Part shown: piece by piece, positions 17,645-26,051 of the stretch
Position numbering within the stretch: the first letter of the stretch is position 1
How the letters are laid out: every line of letters begins with the position of its first letter
Assembly (NCBI GenBank): GCA_031291675.1
Contig: JARLIO010000005.1
Location: forward strand, 1 to 64,000
Direction: 5' to 3'
Length of the DNA: 64,000 nt
Origin: Azospirillaceae bacterium
GTDB taxonomy: Bacteria > Pseudomonadota > Alphaproteobacteria > Azospirillales > Azospirillaceae
The notes under the pieces: generated by a model
What the model saw: only the letters and a program-made list of their open reading frames with translations
Told to the model about the DNA's origin: nothing
Databases searched by the model: none
Position numbers and translations under genes: made by a program

Positions 17645-17968
17645 ATGCGAACCTATGAGATGAGAGTCTACTCGCTGCGCACGAAAGAGGCGCTCGATTT
17701 CTACATCTCCACAGTCTATCCGCGCCACCTCGATAATTTCGGACTGTTCGGCGTCCAGGCGCATGGCTTATGGACCCGGAAAGATGATGTCGCGAACCGA
17801 ATCTTGGTGTTAGTTTCTTACGCAGAGGGCGACGATCCTGGTGAGGTCGCCAGGCGCTACATACAAAGCCCGGAGGCTGCTCACGATGCCAGAGGCTTTG
17901 ATGTCGCCGACATTCTAAGCGTCGAATCAACGATCCTGATTCCGTCAGCGGGTTCACCGCTCAAATAG
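17645..17968 (+). CDS. NIPSNAP-family protein
   Basis: 107 aa beginning MRTYEMRVYSLRTKEALDFY, the NIPSNAP/dimeric alpha-beta barrel signature, with the typical HLDNFGLFGVQAHGLW and the basic-acidic second half. The family is of unknown biochemical role, often next to small-molecule oxidoreductases. AGGAGACCGCC precedes the ATG. The 3' end overlaps a broken recombinase gene by a few bases, so the last residues may be altered. Confidence 0.82.
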   Translation: MRTYEMRVYSLRTKEALDFYISTVYPRHLDNFGLFGVQAHGLWTRKDDVANRILVLVSYAEGDDPGEVARRYIQSPEAAHDARGFDVADILSVESTILIPSAGSPLK

Positions 17969-18174
17969 CAAAGGACAACAGCCTCCGCCGCCTGCCTGCC
18001 GCCGTCCGGGGCGTCGAGCGCCTCGGCCCCGGAGATGGCGGCGTCCTGATAAGTGCCGGCGACGCTCCACCGTTCCCGCTTGGCCTGCTCCCGACAGATG
18101 CGGAACTGGTCCTCGATCGAGCATGCGCTCTGGTTGTCGGAAAAATAGCGGGCGTAAAGCGCGACACGGGTCAT
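17961..18174 (-). pseudogene. Serine recombinase, N-terminal fragment
   Basis: From the ATG at 18174 the frame reads MTRVALYARYFSDNQ...SIEDQFRICREQAKRE...GTYQDAAISGAEALD, the resolvase N-terminal domain around the catalytic Ser (here S12 in YFSDNQ). After AISGA the frame jumps to a segment unlike the family and ends. The recombinase and zinc-ribbon domains are absent. A deletion within a large serine recombinase is the simplest reading. Confidence 0.8.
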
Positions 18175-18248
18175 GATCGCCAGCGTCACATTACTTTCGC
18201 GACGAATTGCAAAGGCTTGATCAATGAAGCCAATTCAGAATCGGACTC

Positions 18249-18842
18249 TCATCGTGCCCCGGTTCCGTCCACAACGATGTAGAACTCGACCGGATCATCC
18301 GTCTCGTTGTGGAACTCGTGCGTATAGTGGCCATGATAAAATAAAGAACTGCCCTGGCCGACGATGAAGCGCTCACCGTTCACGACGACAACCAATTGGC
18401 CGGAGCTGACAAACAAGTACTCTTCGATACCACGGTGATGGGGCGGGAATGCCGCCACGGCTCTCGCCGGCAGCGTATTGAACGCGAAATCCACAAAGCG
18501 ATCAGGAAATAACGGCGAGAGCGAGCGACGTTCGAATCCTGTGTCGGGATCCCGAAACAGGGGTTGAGAGGCGGGCGGCAGCAGCACCGGGGCACGGGTC
18601 CGCTGATCGCCCACAAGTTGGGATAAGCCTACGCCCATCCCCGCTGCGAGTTTGCCCAGCACGGTCGCGGTCGGAACAGCGGTCCCCCGTTCGATCTTGG
18701 AAATCATGGCGCGGCTGACGCCACAGCACAGCGCGAGGGCGTCCAGCGTGAGCCCGCGCTCCCGGCGCAGCTGGCGCAGGTTCATGGCCAGGCGCCCGTC
18801 CAAATGACCCCGATCGGGCTCCGTTCGCCGCAACAATTCCAC
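18249..18842 (-). CDS. XRE-family regulator with C-terminal cupin domain
   Basis: 197 aa: HTH_3 at about 22-75 (LRQLRRERGLTLDALALCCGVSRAMISKIERG) and a double-stranded beta-helix cupin at about 125-195 (GIEEYLFVSSGQLVVVVNGERFIVGQGSSLFYHGHYTHEFHN). The family senses a small molecule through the cupin, often controlling an adjacent efflux or amino-acid gene. The GTG at 18842 follows AAGGAGAG by 8 nt. Its former target may be the broken genes at 19.0-19.5 kb. Confidence 0.87.
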   Translation of the reverse strand: MELLRRTEPDRGHLDGRLAMNLRQLRRERGLTLDALALCCGVSRAMISKIERGTAVPTATVLGKLAAGMGVGLSQLVGDQRTRAPVLLPPASQPLFRDPDTGFERRSLSPLFPDRFVDFAFNTLPARAVAAFPPHHRGIEEYLFVSSGQLVVVVNGERFIVGQGSSLFYHGHYTHEFHNETDDPVEFYIVVDGTGAR

Positions 18843-19015
18843 GATGATATCTCTCCTTCATCTGCCGGAATCTAGCCGAAATAGGCCGACCAACGCAACG
18901 GTTGCGCATGAATTTCTATTATAGTAGAATTTGCTGCGAAGAAGGCCCGCGCCTGATTGATATCGTCGCGGACCCATGCCCCTGGATGGTTGTGCAAGCC
19001 CGCGAGGAGGACGCC

Positions 19016-19258
19016 ATGTCGTTTCAAGATCACGACGCCATTTCCGGCCGAGCCGCGACGGTGCCGGATGCTCCCCTGTCGCTGCGGTCGAATATCGTGG
19101 CTGCGCTCAAACGCTGGCGCCGACGATATGAATCGGTCCATCTGAGCAACATCATCGCGGAAGCGTGTCGCCAGCTATGGCGTGCCCAGTTCGTGCAGCC
19201 GTCCCGGGATTCTGCCGCCCATCTCAGGGAACGCGGCCGTTTCGGAGGGCGGCCATGA
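19016..19258 (+). CDS. Small hypothetical protein (possibly DUF1127-like remnant)
   Basis: 80 aa from the ATG at 19016 after GAGGAGG. The middle part has LRSNIVAALKRWRRRYES, reminiscent of basic DUF1127-type small proteins, but the match is weak. The frame overlaps the next start by 4 bp (ATGA). It is divergent from the XRE-cupin gene. Whether it is expressed is uncertain because it lies in a scarred segment. Confidence 0.45.
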   Translation: MSFQDHDAISGRAATVPDAPLSLRSNIVAALKRWRRRYESVHLSNIIAEACRQLWRAQFVQPSRDSAAHLRERGRFGGRP

Positions 19259-19521
19259 ACATGGGCTTGTTGGTACGCGGTGCGGGAGGGGTCGGTGGTC
19301 ACTTTGGAGCACAGCAGGCGGCTGCGGGTGTCGACCTGACCTTTTTGGTGTGGCCTGCCCGCGCCGAGAGAGACAAGACGCCGGCCGAATTAGCGCCGCA
19401 ATTTGACGTCCACCCGAATCAGATGCCGAAACCCGTTTCCGTGCAACCCTACCCATTTGGCCCGTCCTTCCTCGGGTCGGAATTGGCTTATCATTGTGTC
19501 CGATTTTCCGGGGCCACCTGA
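19255..19521 (+). pseudogene. Chimera: N-terminus of ketopantoate reductase (PanE/ApbA-like) joined to an IS3 OrfA fragment
   Basis: The frame opens MNMGLLVRGAGGVGGHFGAQ...GVDLTFLVWPARA, the glycine-rich NADPH motif and following strand of PanE-type reductases. It then switches without stop at about 19371 to DKTPAELAPQFDVHPNQ, the HTH helix of IS3-family OrfA proteins. Neither protein continues. This looks like a deletion or insertion scar. Confidence 0.72.
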
Positions 19522-20903
19522 CATTCCTGCTTCCGATCATCGACCACCAGAGCCCACCAAACCAGGACCGCAGCCGAAATGCCGGCGGCGATCCCCAGGG
19601 CAGAACGCATCCCAAGATCGAAGGGATGGAGCGCGGCCACCAGCGCGCCAAAGACCGCGACGCCAAGGGCGGCGCCGGTTTGCCGGGCCGAATTGAGCAC
19701 GCCCGCCGCCATTCCCACCCGGCCTTTCTCCACGGTCGCCAGCAATGCGGCCGTCGCCGCCGGGGTGATGAGCCCGCCACCCAATCCGATCGCCAGCAAA
19801 GGCAAGCCCACAAGCCAATAGGGTGACGCCGGGCCGGAGGGCAGCATCCCCAGGAAACCGACAAGGGAGCAGCATAAGCCGGCGAGCACCGGCCAACGCG
19901 GGCCACGAGCCTTGGTCCATCGGCCGGAGATCATGTTGCCGGCCGTCACCACAGCCGTCAGCGGCAGGAAGGCGAGGCCGGTGCGGAGCGGTGAATAGCC
20001 GCGAACCTGTTGGAAATAGAGGCTGAGCACGAAGATCAACCCGAAGAAGGTCAAGGTCGTCGCCAGCGCAACGATCGCCGCGCCGGAGAAAATGCGGTTC
20101 TTGAAGAAGGACAGCGGCAGCATCGGCTGAGACCGGCGCACTTCGATCGTCAGGAATAGGATCCAGGCTGCCGCGCAAACCGCCATCCCGGCCAGGATCA
20201 CGGGTTTCTCCCAACCGAGCGCCGGTCCCTCGATCAGCACCGCCACCAATGTACCGAGCGCGAGGATCGCGGCGAGCTGGCCTGACAAATCGAAATGACG
20301 GGCGGGCACGGGTTTTTCGTCATGGCCGATATGCCAGGTCATCGCAAGACCGATCAGCCCGATCGGGACGTTCACCAGGAAAATGCTGCGCCATCCGAGC
20401 AGGTCGATCAGAACCCCTCCCGCCAGCGGGCCGGCGGCGAGCGCGGCTCCCCCGCAGCCCGCCCATACACCGATCGCCCCCGCCCGCTCACCGGCGTCGG
20501 GATAGGCATGATTGAGCAAGGTCAGGGCGCAAGGCACCAGCAGGGCCGCGCCAATCCCCTGCACGGTACGCGCCGCCGTCAGGATGGCGAGGCTCGACGC
20601 CAGGCCGCAAAGGCCCGAGGCGAGCGTGAACACCGCGAGCCCGATCAAATAGACATTGCGTGCCCCCCCGCGATCTCCCAGCGTTCCGCCGGCCAGAAGC
20701 AGGCTGGCGAACGCCAGCGTATAGGCGTTCACCACCCATTGGAGGCCGGCAATGTCTGTGGCGAGCGCGGTCGAAATGCGGTCCAGGCCGACATTGACGA
20801 TCGCGGTGTCGAGAATCACGACAATGTAACTGATGCTGGTCGCGGCGAGCACGCGTCGCTGAACCAGACGGGTCTGAGCAGCCCTGGCGTTCCCGGTCAT
20901 CAT
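19491..20903 (-). CDS. MFS drug-efflux transporter (DHA2/EmrB-like, 14 TMS)
   Basis: 470 aa with about fourteen hydrophobic segments and the DHA2 motif LDTAIVNVGLDRI in TMS1 (motif D1), RTVQGIGAALLVP in TMS4-5 (motif C-like) and GVLNSARQTGAALGVAVFG near the end. The family exports drugs or dyes by proton antiport across the inner membrane. Two adjacent ATGs at 20903 and 20900 follow GGAGGGC. The divergent ArsR-type gene begins 124 bp away and is the likely repressor. The 3' end overlaps the panE/IS3 scar, so the last ten residues may be non-native. Confidence 0.9.
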   Translation of the reverse strand: MMTGNARAAQTRLVQRRVLAATSISYIVVILDTAIVNVGLDRISTALATDIAGLQWVVNAYTLAFASLLLAGGTLGDRGGARNVYLIGLAVFTLASGLCGLASSLAILTAARTVQGIGAALLVPCALTLLNHAYPDAGERAGAIGVWAGCGGAALAAGPLAGGVLIDLLGWRSIFLVNVPIGLIGLAMTWHIGHDEKPVPARHFDLSGQLAAILALGTLVAVLIEGPALGWEKPVILAGMAVCAAAWILFLTIEVRRSQPMLPLSFFKNRIFSGAAIVALATTLTFFGLIFVLSLYFQQVRGYSPLRTGLAFLPLTAVVTAGNMISGRWTKARGPRWPVLAGLCCSLVGFLGMLPSGPASPYWLVGLPLLAIGLGGGLITPAATAALLATVEKGRVGMAAGVLNSARQTGAALGVAVFGALVAALHPFDLGMRSALGIAAGISAAVLVWWALVVDDRKQECQVAPENRTQ

Positions 20904-21026
20904 GCCCTCCTGCATCGTCTTGAGGACCCAGGCATACAGGACCGGAAGCATCCGATGTTTCGACCCCTGTCGAAGCATGCGGACGATTTCGGTGCTATCA
21001 TCAGGGGAACCGCTGGAGACCGAGAC

Positions 21027-21743
21027 ATGAACCCGCAGCCGAATGTCGCCGCCGTCGCGTCCCTGATCGCCGATCCGGCCCGTGCCGCCATGCTCATGGC
21101 GCTCGCAGACGGCCGGGCCCATCCTGCCGGGGAACTGGCCTATGCGGCGAGCGTGACGGCGCAGACAGCCAGTTCCCATCTTGCCAGGCTGCTGGCCGGC
21201 GGGCTGCTGGCGGTCGAAACCGAAGGCCGACACCGCTATTATCGTCTCGCCGGCCCTCAAGTGGCTCTCGTGCTTGAAAATCTTGCATCGATCGGCCCGG
21301 CGGCGGCGTTGCGCAGAAAGCCCCTGACGCCCGAGGCGCAGAAACTCCGGTTTGGCCGTTGCTGCTACGACCATTTGGCGGGTCGCCTCGGCGTCGCCGT
21401 TGCTTGCGGGCTACAGGCGCGGGGCCTCCTTGTCGCTGTGGCCGACAAACGATTCGAGGTCACGCCTACGGGCGTGGAATGGTTCTGCCGCATGGGGCTG
21501 GACATCACGAAAATCAAACCGACGCGACGCGGCCTCGCCCGGCAATGCCTCGATTGGACGGAACGGCAGCACCACCTTGCCGGCCCCCTGGGGGTTCAGT
21601 TCACAGCGCTTCTTTGTACGAAGGGATGGATACGGCGGATGACGTCGTCGCGTGTCGTCGAGGTGACCCCGAACGGGTGGTCCGGGCTCAAGGACTATCT
21701 CGGGGTCGAAATGCAGGCGTTGTGTTCGCAACTTCTGCCATAG
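21027..21743 (+). CDS. ArsR-family winged-helix regulator with extended C-terminus
   Basis: 238 aa. The N-terminal 90 residues form an ArsR winged helix (VASLIADPARAAMLMALADGRAHPAGELAYAASVTAQTASSHLARL). A second region from about residue 105 contains RFGRCCYDHLAGRLGVAVACGL and is typical of longer ArsR-like regulators controlling divergent MFS genes. Cys residues C111 and C112 are candidate sensors. Its position opposite the EmrB-like pump argues for repression of that gene. Confidence 0.88.
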   Translation: MNPQPNVAAVASLIADPARAAMLMALADGRAHPAGELAYAASVTAQTASSHLARLLAGGLLAVETEGRHRYYRLAGPQVALVLENLASIGPAAALRRKPLTPEAQKLRFGRCCYDHLAGRLGVAVACGLQARGLLVAVADKRFEVTPTGVEWFCRMGLDITKIKPTRRGLARQCLDWTERQHHLAGPLGVQFTALLCTKGWIRRMTSSRVVEVTPNGWSGLKDYLGVEMQALCSQLLP

Positions 21744-21811
21744 ACCGCGGCTTTTCCCCCGGCACCGACGTAAAGCTCGCAACGGCCCCGATGGCCAGAA
21801 CGGGACGGTGA

Positions 21812-21952
21812 TTGAGTGATTTGCGACCGTCGCCTTCGCGAACGCGGGGGCCCGGAGCCGCAAGCTCCGAACGATCGCGCCTGTGGCCCTGGATGCAAGC
21901 GTTCGCGAGCATGCCGGTCGCGGGAGATCCTCTCATTGTCAGCGACGCAGGC
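21812..21952. repeat. Family C palindromic repeat, copy 2
   Basis: Carries TTGCGACCGTCGCC, the CCGGAGCCGCAAGCTCCG stem and GAGATCCTCTCATTGTCAGC. It is related to the 15.9-kb copy in reverse order. It lies between the ArsR gene and the recombinase remnant. Confidence 0.75.
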
Positions 21953-21992
21953 CACGCGAGCATTTTCCGAGCCAACGTGATCGGAAACAGCT

Positions 21993-22193
21993 CTAACGGC
22001 ATAGCCGCTCTATGTAGCCGGTACGAATGGTCATGGCCCCGCCGCACTTGGCACAATGGATCAGGCCGGTGAGCATCGTCGGGCCGCTGATGACAGCGGA
22101 TGGCATGATCCTGGGATTGCGAGCCTGCCGCGCCGTCGAGACGCGCAGGTAGAGGGCGGCGCGTCGTGGAATTGCGGAAGAGGAAGCGGTCAT
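21993..22193 (-). pseudogene. Large serine recombinase remnant (start fused to zinc-ribbon region)
   Basis: Starts MTASSSAIPRRAALYLRVSTARQA, the resolvase N-terminus including the catalytic Ser motif, then passes directly to RNPRIMPSAVISGPTMLTGLIHCAKCGGAMTI, the recombinase zinc beta-ribbon with a CxxC pair. The domains in between are deleted. The ATG overlaps the VapC stop (ATGA), so it was the third gene of that operon. Confidence 0.8.
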
Positions 22194-22651
22194 GCCGGGC
22201 CTCCTTCGGCAGCGGCCTCGTCAGGCGACAATACGGCGACACCGAACGGCAGGAAATGCTTCGTGTTGCAGGTGACAACGACGAGTTCATGCGCGGCGGC
22301 GATGCCCGCGATCACGGCATCGGCCATGGCGGGATCATGACCGGCTGCGAGCGCCTTTGCTTCCAATCGCCCACCGATCGCGGCAGCCTGCGCGTCGAAG
22401 CCAATGATCTTGTCATCGTATGTGGAGACAAGGCCACTGAGCCATGCTTTCAGGCTCGCGGCTTTCGCCGTCGCCCCCTTGTGGTCAAGGAGCGCGATCC
22501 CCTTCTCGATTTCATGAATGGAGACAACCGACAAGAATAATCGGCCGTCGCCGTCCATGCAATCCAGCCAGGTGAGGAAGTCGGCGGATGCTTCCGACTT
22601 CGACGGCGCCAGCATGGAGACGACGTTGGTGTCGAGAAGATAACCGCTCAA
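22190..22651 (-). CDS. vapC: VapC-type PIN-domain ribonuclease toxin
   Basis: 153 aa. PIN-fold acidic residues are visible: LLDTNVVS (D7), a mid Glu in SIHEIEKG, and the C-terminal MADAVIAGIAAAH plus CNTKHF. These coordinate Mg2+ for RNA cleavage in VapC toxins. The gene overlaps the antitoxin gene by 4 bp (ATGA) and should be co-repressed with it through the palindrome upstream. No damage is seen, so the module is probably functional. Confidence 0.9.
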   Translation of the reverse strand: MSGYLLDTNVVSMLAPSKSEASADFLTWLDCMDGDGRLFLSVVSIHEIEKGIALLDHKGATAKAASLKAWLSGLVSTYDDKIIGFDAQAAAIGGRLEAKALAAGHDPAMADAVIAGIAAAHELVVVTCNTKHFLPFGVAVLSPDEAAAEGGPA

Positions 22652-22896
22652 AGCTCGACATCCCGCGATGGTTTGCGGTTCCGTGTGAACTCACTGCCTG
22701 GGAACGTCCTGAGATAGCTGACAAGACCCGCCCGTTTGCGTTCGAGCGCCTTTCGCGCGATCTCCGCCGCCTCGACCGAGACCAGGGCCGCGACAGGCTT
22801 GCCATGGCGGGTGATGGTCACGATCTCACCTTTGATGGCTTCATCAACGAGGCTGGAAAACCCAGCCTTGGCGTCTCTGACGTTGATGGTCAGCAT
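22648..22896 (-). CDS. Phd/YefM-type antitoxin
   Basis: 82 aa: MLTINVRDAKAGFSSLVDEAIKGEIVTITRHGKPVAALVSVEAAE, the Phd/YefM DNA-binding domain, then a basic and disordered tail that would neutralise the PIN toxin. The ATG at 22896 is preferred over 22920 because GGAGGGCGCAAC precedes it. As a rule the antitoxin, with the toxin, represses its own promoter; an inverted repeat sits just upstream. Confidence 0.88.
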   Translation of the reverse strand: MLTINVRDAKAGFSSLVDEAIKGEIVTITRHGKPVAALVSVEAAEIARKALERKRAGLVSYLRTFPGSEFTRNRKPSRDVEL

Positions 22897-22910
22897 GTTG
22901 CGCCCTCCAT

Positions 22911-22932
22911 ATGTAGCCATATGTGACTACAT
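22911..22932. promoter_or_regulatory. Candidate operator of the vapC-antitoxin operon
   Basis: ATGTAG (22911-22916) and CTACAT (22927-22932) form an inverted repeat around an ATATG-rich centre, 15 bp upstream of the antitoxin start. This is the usual place for Phd/YefM autoregulation. Confidence 0.6.
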
Positions 22933-23149
22933 GTAATCTATTGGAGGGCGGATTTCAACGCCGATTTCAAATCCCCGAGGCGTCAGCCCTCGGAGCCGAA
23001 CAGGTCATGTTTGGGCGGCCTGATGCGCCGGGAGCGGGGCAACGCGCCGCGATTAGACGCCATTGAGGTCGCGCCCGCTTCCGGTCCGCCATGCCACAGG
23101 GTTGGTGACCCATCGGTTGATGTCGGATTCCCGCCCGCCCGCGCCTCTG

Positions 23150-23285
23150 GATCGTTGGCGTGCGCGCCTTCCAGCACCAGGCAGCCGGCAGCGTCGGGAT
23201 CGGCGGCATAACGCCGGGCGGCCTCCTCCAGCAGTTCCGAGAGCGATTCGGCCACCGGGCGGTCAGAGTGACCGGGGCGATGCAC
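23150..23285 (-). pseudogene. TetR-family regulator, C-terminal fragment
   Basis: The frame contains VAESLSELLEEAARRYAADPDAAGCLVLEGAHANDPEAR, resembling the ligand-domain segment of TetR regulators with a conserved GCLV motif. No HTH precedes it and the sequence after it is not TetR-like. Confidence 0.6.
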
Positions 23286-23392
23286 AGGATTGACGGCGCG
23301 TTTGGCGCCTGACCAGCGGAGGCGCGGGGTTGGCCGGGGCGCAGACTGCCCTCGTCCCGTATTTATGCTCTCCCTCTACGCTGCGGGCCTTT

Positions 23393-23688
23393 GATCCGTA
23401 TGTCCCGTCTCCGACATCGTTTGTCTGAACGTCGTTATTTAGCGCAAATGGGCCATACTGTATATCCCGGACCATCAAAGGCAGATGATGGAGATCGTCC
23501 GATGCTCGATAATTGGATCGACGTGCATGCGCTCTTCACGCCGCCCCTGACTCCCGAAGAAAGCGATGCGCGCTGGAAGTCCATGCAGGACGCCGATTGG
23601 ACGGGTCCGAAGCCGCCCGATTGGAATCTTGAATACACCTTGGATTACATGGATCGCGCCGGATTTGCGATGCAAATGCTCAGCAATA
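23393..23688. repeat. 296-bp direct duplication, copy 2 (truncated amidohydrolase start)
   Basis: Nearly identical to 13003-13298. It carries the upstream region and 5' end of the amidohydrolase gene (ATG at about 23502) and then stops at the edge of the LysR gene. One change converts the metal motif H-A-H to H-A-L, as expected in a non-functional copy. Confidence 0.95.
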
Positions 23689-23691
23689 CTG

Positions 23692-24600
23692 TCATGGCCC
23701 GGACTGGCGCGGCGCAAATGTTGCGCCCGCCCAGTCGAGAAACGCGCGCAGCTTGGGGGCTTGCGCGCGGTGGCCCGCGAAGATGATCTGCATCGGGCGC
23801 GCCGGGCCTTCGTAGTCCGCCAGCACGCGGACGAGCCGGCCAGCGGCGAGATGGGCAGACAGCAGCAGTTCGGCGGCAAGGATGATGCCGGCCCCGTTCA
23901 ACGCGGCCTCGATCAAAGCCCGGCTATCGTTGACCAGGAGGCGCCCCCGGGGCGCAATCCCGATCGACGCGCTGGCGGATCGAAAGTGCCAGAGCGCCGG
24001 CGCGGGATGGACGGCGAAGGCATAGTCCAGGCAGTCGTGATCGCGCAGGTCGCTCGGCTGCCTTGGCATGCCTTTGCGGCGCAGGTAGTCGGGCGACGCA
24101 CAGGGAATCAAACGGTAGGGCGCGAGTGCCCGGGTGACGAGGCTGGAATCGGAAAGCTCGCCGATCCGGATCGCGGCATCGAACCCCTCCTCGATCAGGT
24201 TTACCCATCGGTCGGTCAGCTCGAAATTCAGGCTGACTTCAGGATACATCGCGAGAAAGCGGGTTGAATCGGGAACGAGGCGCACGGTCCCAAAGGCCAC
24301 CGGCGCCGTGACACGCAGCGTTCCGCGCGGGGTTTCGCCTTGCGCGGCGACGCGGGCCTCCGCGGCGTCGACTTCGGCCAGGGCGCGCTTGCACCCCTCG
24401 AAATAGAGCGAACCCGCCTCGGTCAGGCTTTGGCGCCGGGTCGAGCGGTTGAGCAGCCTGACACCGAGCCGCCGCTCGATCGTGGCCACCTGCTTGCCGA
24501 CCCGCTGCGCCGACAGGCCGAGGCAAGCCGCAGCCGCGGCGAAGGAGCCCATCTCGACTGCTTTGACGAACACCTCCATCCCGGCCAACCGATCCGTCAT
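23692..24600 (-). CDS. LysR-family transcriptional regulator
   Basis: 302 aa: HTH at about 8-62 (MEVFVKAVEMGSFAAAAACLGLSAQRVGKQVATIERRLGVRLLNRSTR) and a type-2 periplasmic-binding-fold effector domain. It fits the group of LysR proteins that control divergent oxidoreductases. The ATG at 24600 starts the HTH. It is divergent from the NADP-oxidoreductase gene at 24691 and probably regulates it. Its stop codon sits 4 bp from the end of the 296-bp duplication. Confidence 0.9.
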   Translation of the reverse strand: MTDRLAGMEVFVKAVEMGSFAAAAACLGLSAQRVGKQVATIERRLGVRLLNRSTRRQSLTEAGSLYFEGCKRALAEVDAAEARVAAQGETPRGTLRVTAPVAFGTVRLVPDSTRFLAMYPEVSLNFELTDRWVNLIEEGFDAAIRIGELSDSSLVTRALAPYRLIPCASPDYLRRKGMPRQPSDLRDHDCLDYAFAVHPAPALWHFRSASASIGIAPRGRLLVNDSRALIEAALNGAGIILAAELLLSAHLAAGRLVRVLADYEGPARPMQIIFAGHRAQAPKLRAFLDWAGATFAPRQSGP

Positions 24601-24690
24601 TCACGCCCCCTGGTTTCGAAAATCGCGCCGATTATAGCTCTAATCGCGGCCAAGGGCCGGGCTTATCTGTGCTGTGCAAACAGGAGGGAC

Positions 24691-25350
24691 ATGATGAAGA
24701 TTGGTATTTTTGGCGCGGGGTTCATCGGCGCGGCCGTGGCAAAGCTCGCGACGGATCAGGGCCATGCGGTGATGATCAGTTCCCGGCACCCGGAAAGCCT
24801 GGGCGCGCTTGCCGCCGAGATCGGCTGCACCGCGGGGACGATCGGCCAGGCCGCGGCGTTTGGCGCGTTATGCGTCGCAGCACTTCCCTTCAAGGCGCTT
24901 GACAGCATCCCTTCCGGGCCCTTGTCGGGCAAGATCGTCATCGACGCGATGAATTATTACCCCGAGCGCGATGGCCAGATCCCGGCGCTGGACCGGCGCG
25001 CGACCACGACCAGCGCCCTGGTGGCCGAGCATCTGCCGCAAGCGCGGATCGTCAAGGCGTTCAGCGCCATCCTGGCCAGGGATCTGCCCCTGACGGCACG
25101 GCCTGCCGTGCCGTCAGGCCGCCAAGCCCTGCCGATCGCCGGGGATGATGGCGAGGCGAAACGGATCGTGGCGGCGTTGCATGACGAATTCGGCTTCGAC
25201 GTCGTCGATACCGGGCCGCTGGCGGAGAGTTGGCGCTTCGAGCGGGCCAAACCGGCCTATTGCATTCCCTTCGACAGGGACGGACTTCGCGCGGCGCTGG
25301 CTTCGGCGACCCGCGAGGGCGAACTGCCGCACGGCTCGTGGCGGCGGTGA
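24691..25350 (+). CDS. NADPH-binding oxidoreductase (F420-dependent NADP reductase-like)
   Basis: 219 aa starting MMKIGIFGAGFIGAAVAKLA with a Rossmann GxGxxG motif, then SSRHPES for NADPH 2'-phosphate recognition. The rest matches NAD_binding_10/F420-reductase-like proteins (VIDAMNYYPERDG, IVKAFSAI). AGGAGGGAC precedes the ATG. The divergent LysR gene is the likely regulator. The substrate is unknown, and true F420 use would be unusual in this type of bacterium. Confidence 0.82.
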   Translation: MMKIGIFGAGFIGAAVAKLATDQGHAVMISSRHPESLGALAAEIGCTAGTIGQAAAFGALCVAALPFKALDSIPSGPLSGKIVIDAMNYYPERDGQIPALDRRATTTSALVAEHLPQARIVKAFSAILARDLPLTARPAVPSGRQALPIAGDDGEAKRIVAALHDEFGFDVVDTGPLAESWRFERAKPAYCIPFDRDGLRAALASATREGELPHGSWRR

Positions 25351-25425
25351 CGATTTCTGGACGGTGACCACAGCAAGCGGCGACGGGTCCTCCTTGGTGA
25401 TGTTCCAAGTCGCTTTGGGGGACTC

Positions 25426-25508
25426 GTGGGGTGCGTCATCGAATTTGCGACCGTCGCCCTCGCGAACATGACGCTGGCGAGAGATCCTCTCATTTTCAGC
25501 GACGCGAG
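25426..25508. repeat. Family C palindromic repeat, copy 3
   Basis: Contains GTGGGGTGCGTCATCGAATT, TGCGACCGTCGCCCTCGCGA and GAGATCCTCTCATTTTCAGC. It lies between the oxidoreductase gene and a convergent acetyltransferase gene. Confidence 0.8.
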
Positions 25509-25517
25509 CCCCTCGTC

Positions 25518-26051
25518 TCAGAACAAATATCCCAACAAATCGATGTCACCATCGGGCCATGTCACCGGTTTGAGACATTTATACAGAAAACAGTAAGTCA
25601 TATCGCGCTCGATCAGGTCGACACTTCGTCGTTCGTCAATTGCAAGCCAGCGACACCGGGCGGGGTTCAGGTTGCGGTATCCCTTCGCGGCGTAGAGGTC
25701 ATGCCGGTCGGCCATGGCAACCATCGCATCAACCTGCCCCGCCGCCGCCAGGCGTTCCGCCTCATCAATCAGGAACGAACCGATCCCGCGCCCTCGGCTC
25801 TGCGGGGCCACGCAGAGATCAACGATGCCAAAAATATTCATAAACGAGTCACCCACCCCGATAACTCTGAAGTCGATGCCCATTTGGCCGATCAACGCCC
25901 CCCTCGACTCCGCAAAAATCCTGAAATGCGGCCTTTGCTTGAAATAGGTCCTCCCTTCAAATGTATCAGGAAAGCATGAATCGAGAAGCCTGGCCAGAGC
26001 CGCATTCCGATGACGGTTCAACGAGAACTCGGCCTCTTTTGTCAGTATCAT
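25518..26051 (-). CDS. GNAT-family N-acetyltransferase
   Basis: About 177 aa from the ATG at 26051 (26072 is an alternative). Motif A is seen as IVDLCVAPQSRGRGIGSFLIDEAERLA (V-x-P-x-x-R-G-x-G-x-G), with the motif B strand after AMADRHDLYAAKGYRN. The base composition is richer in A+T than its neighbours, and the upstream region is A+T-rich, so recent transfer is possible. The substrate is unknown. Confidence 0.82.
   Translation of the reverse strand: MILTKEAEFSLNRHRNAALARLLDSCFPDTFEGRTYFKQRPHFRIFAESRGALIGQMGIDFRVIGVGDSFMNIFGIVDLCVAPQSRGRGIGSFLIDEAERLAAAGQVDAMVAMADRHDLYAAKGYRNLNPARCRWLAIDERRSVDLIERDMTYCFLYKCLKPVTWPDGDIDLLGYLF

Noticed and set aside
18525-18545. GTTCGAATCC as part of a tRNA T-arm
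   Set aside because: It lies within the XRE-cupin gene and no cloverleaf arms can be formed around it.
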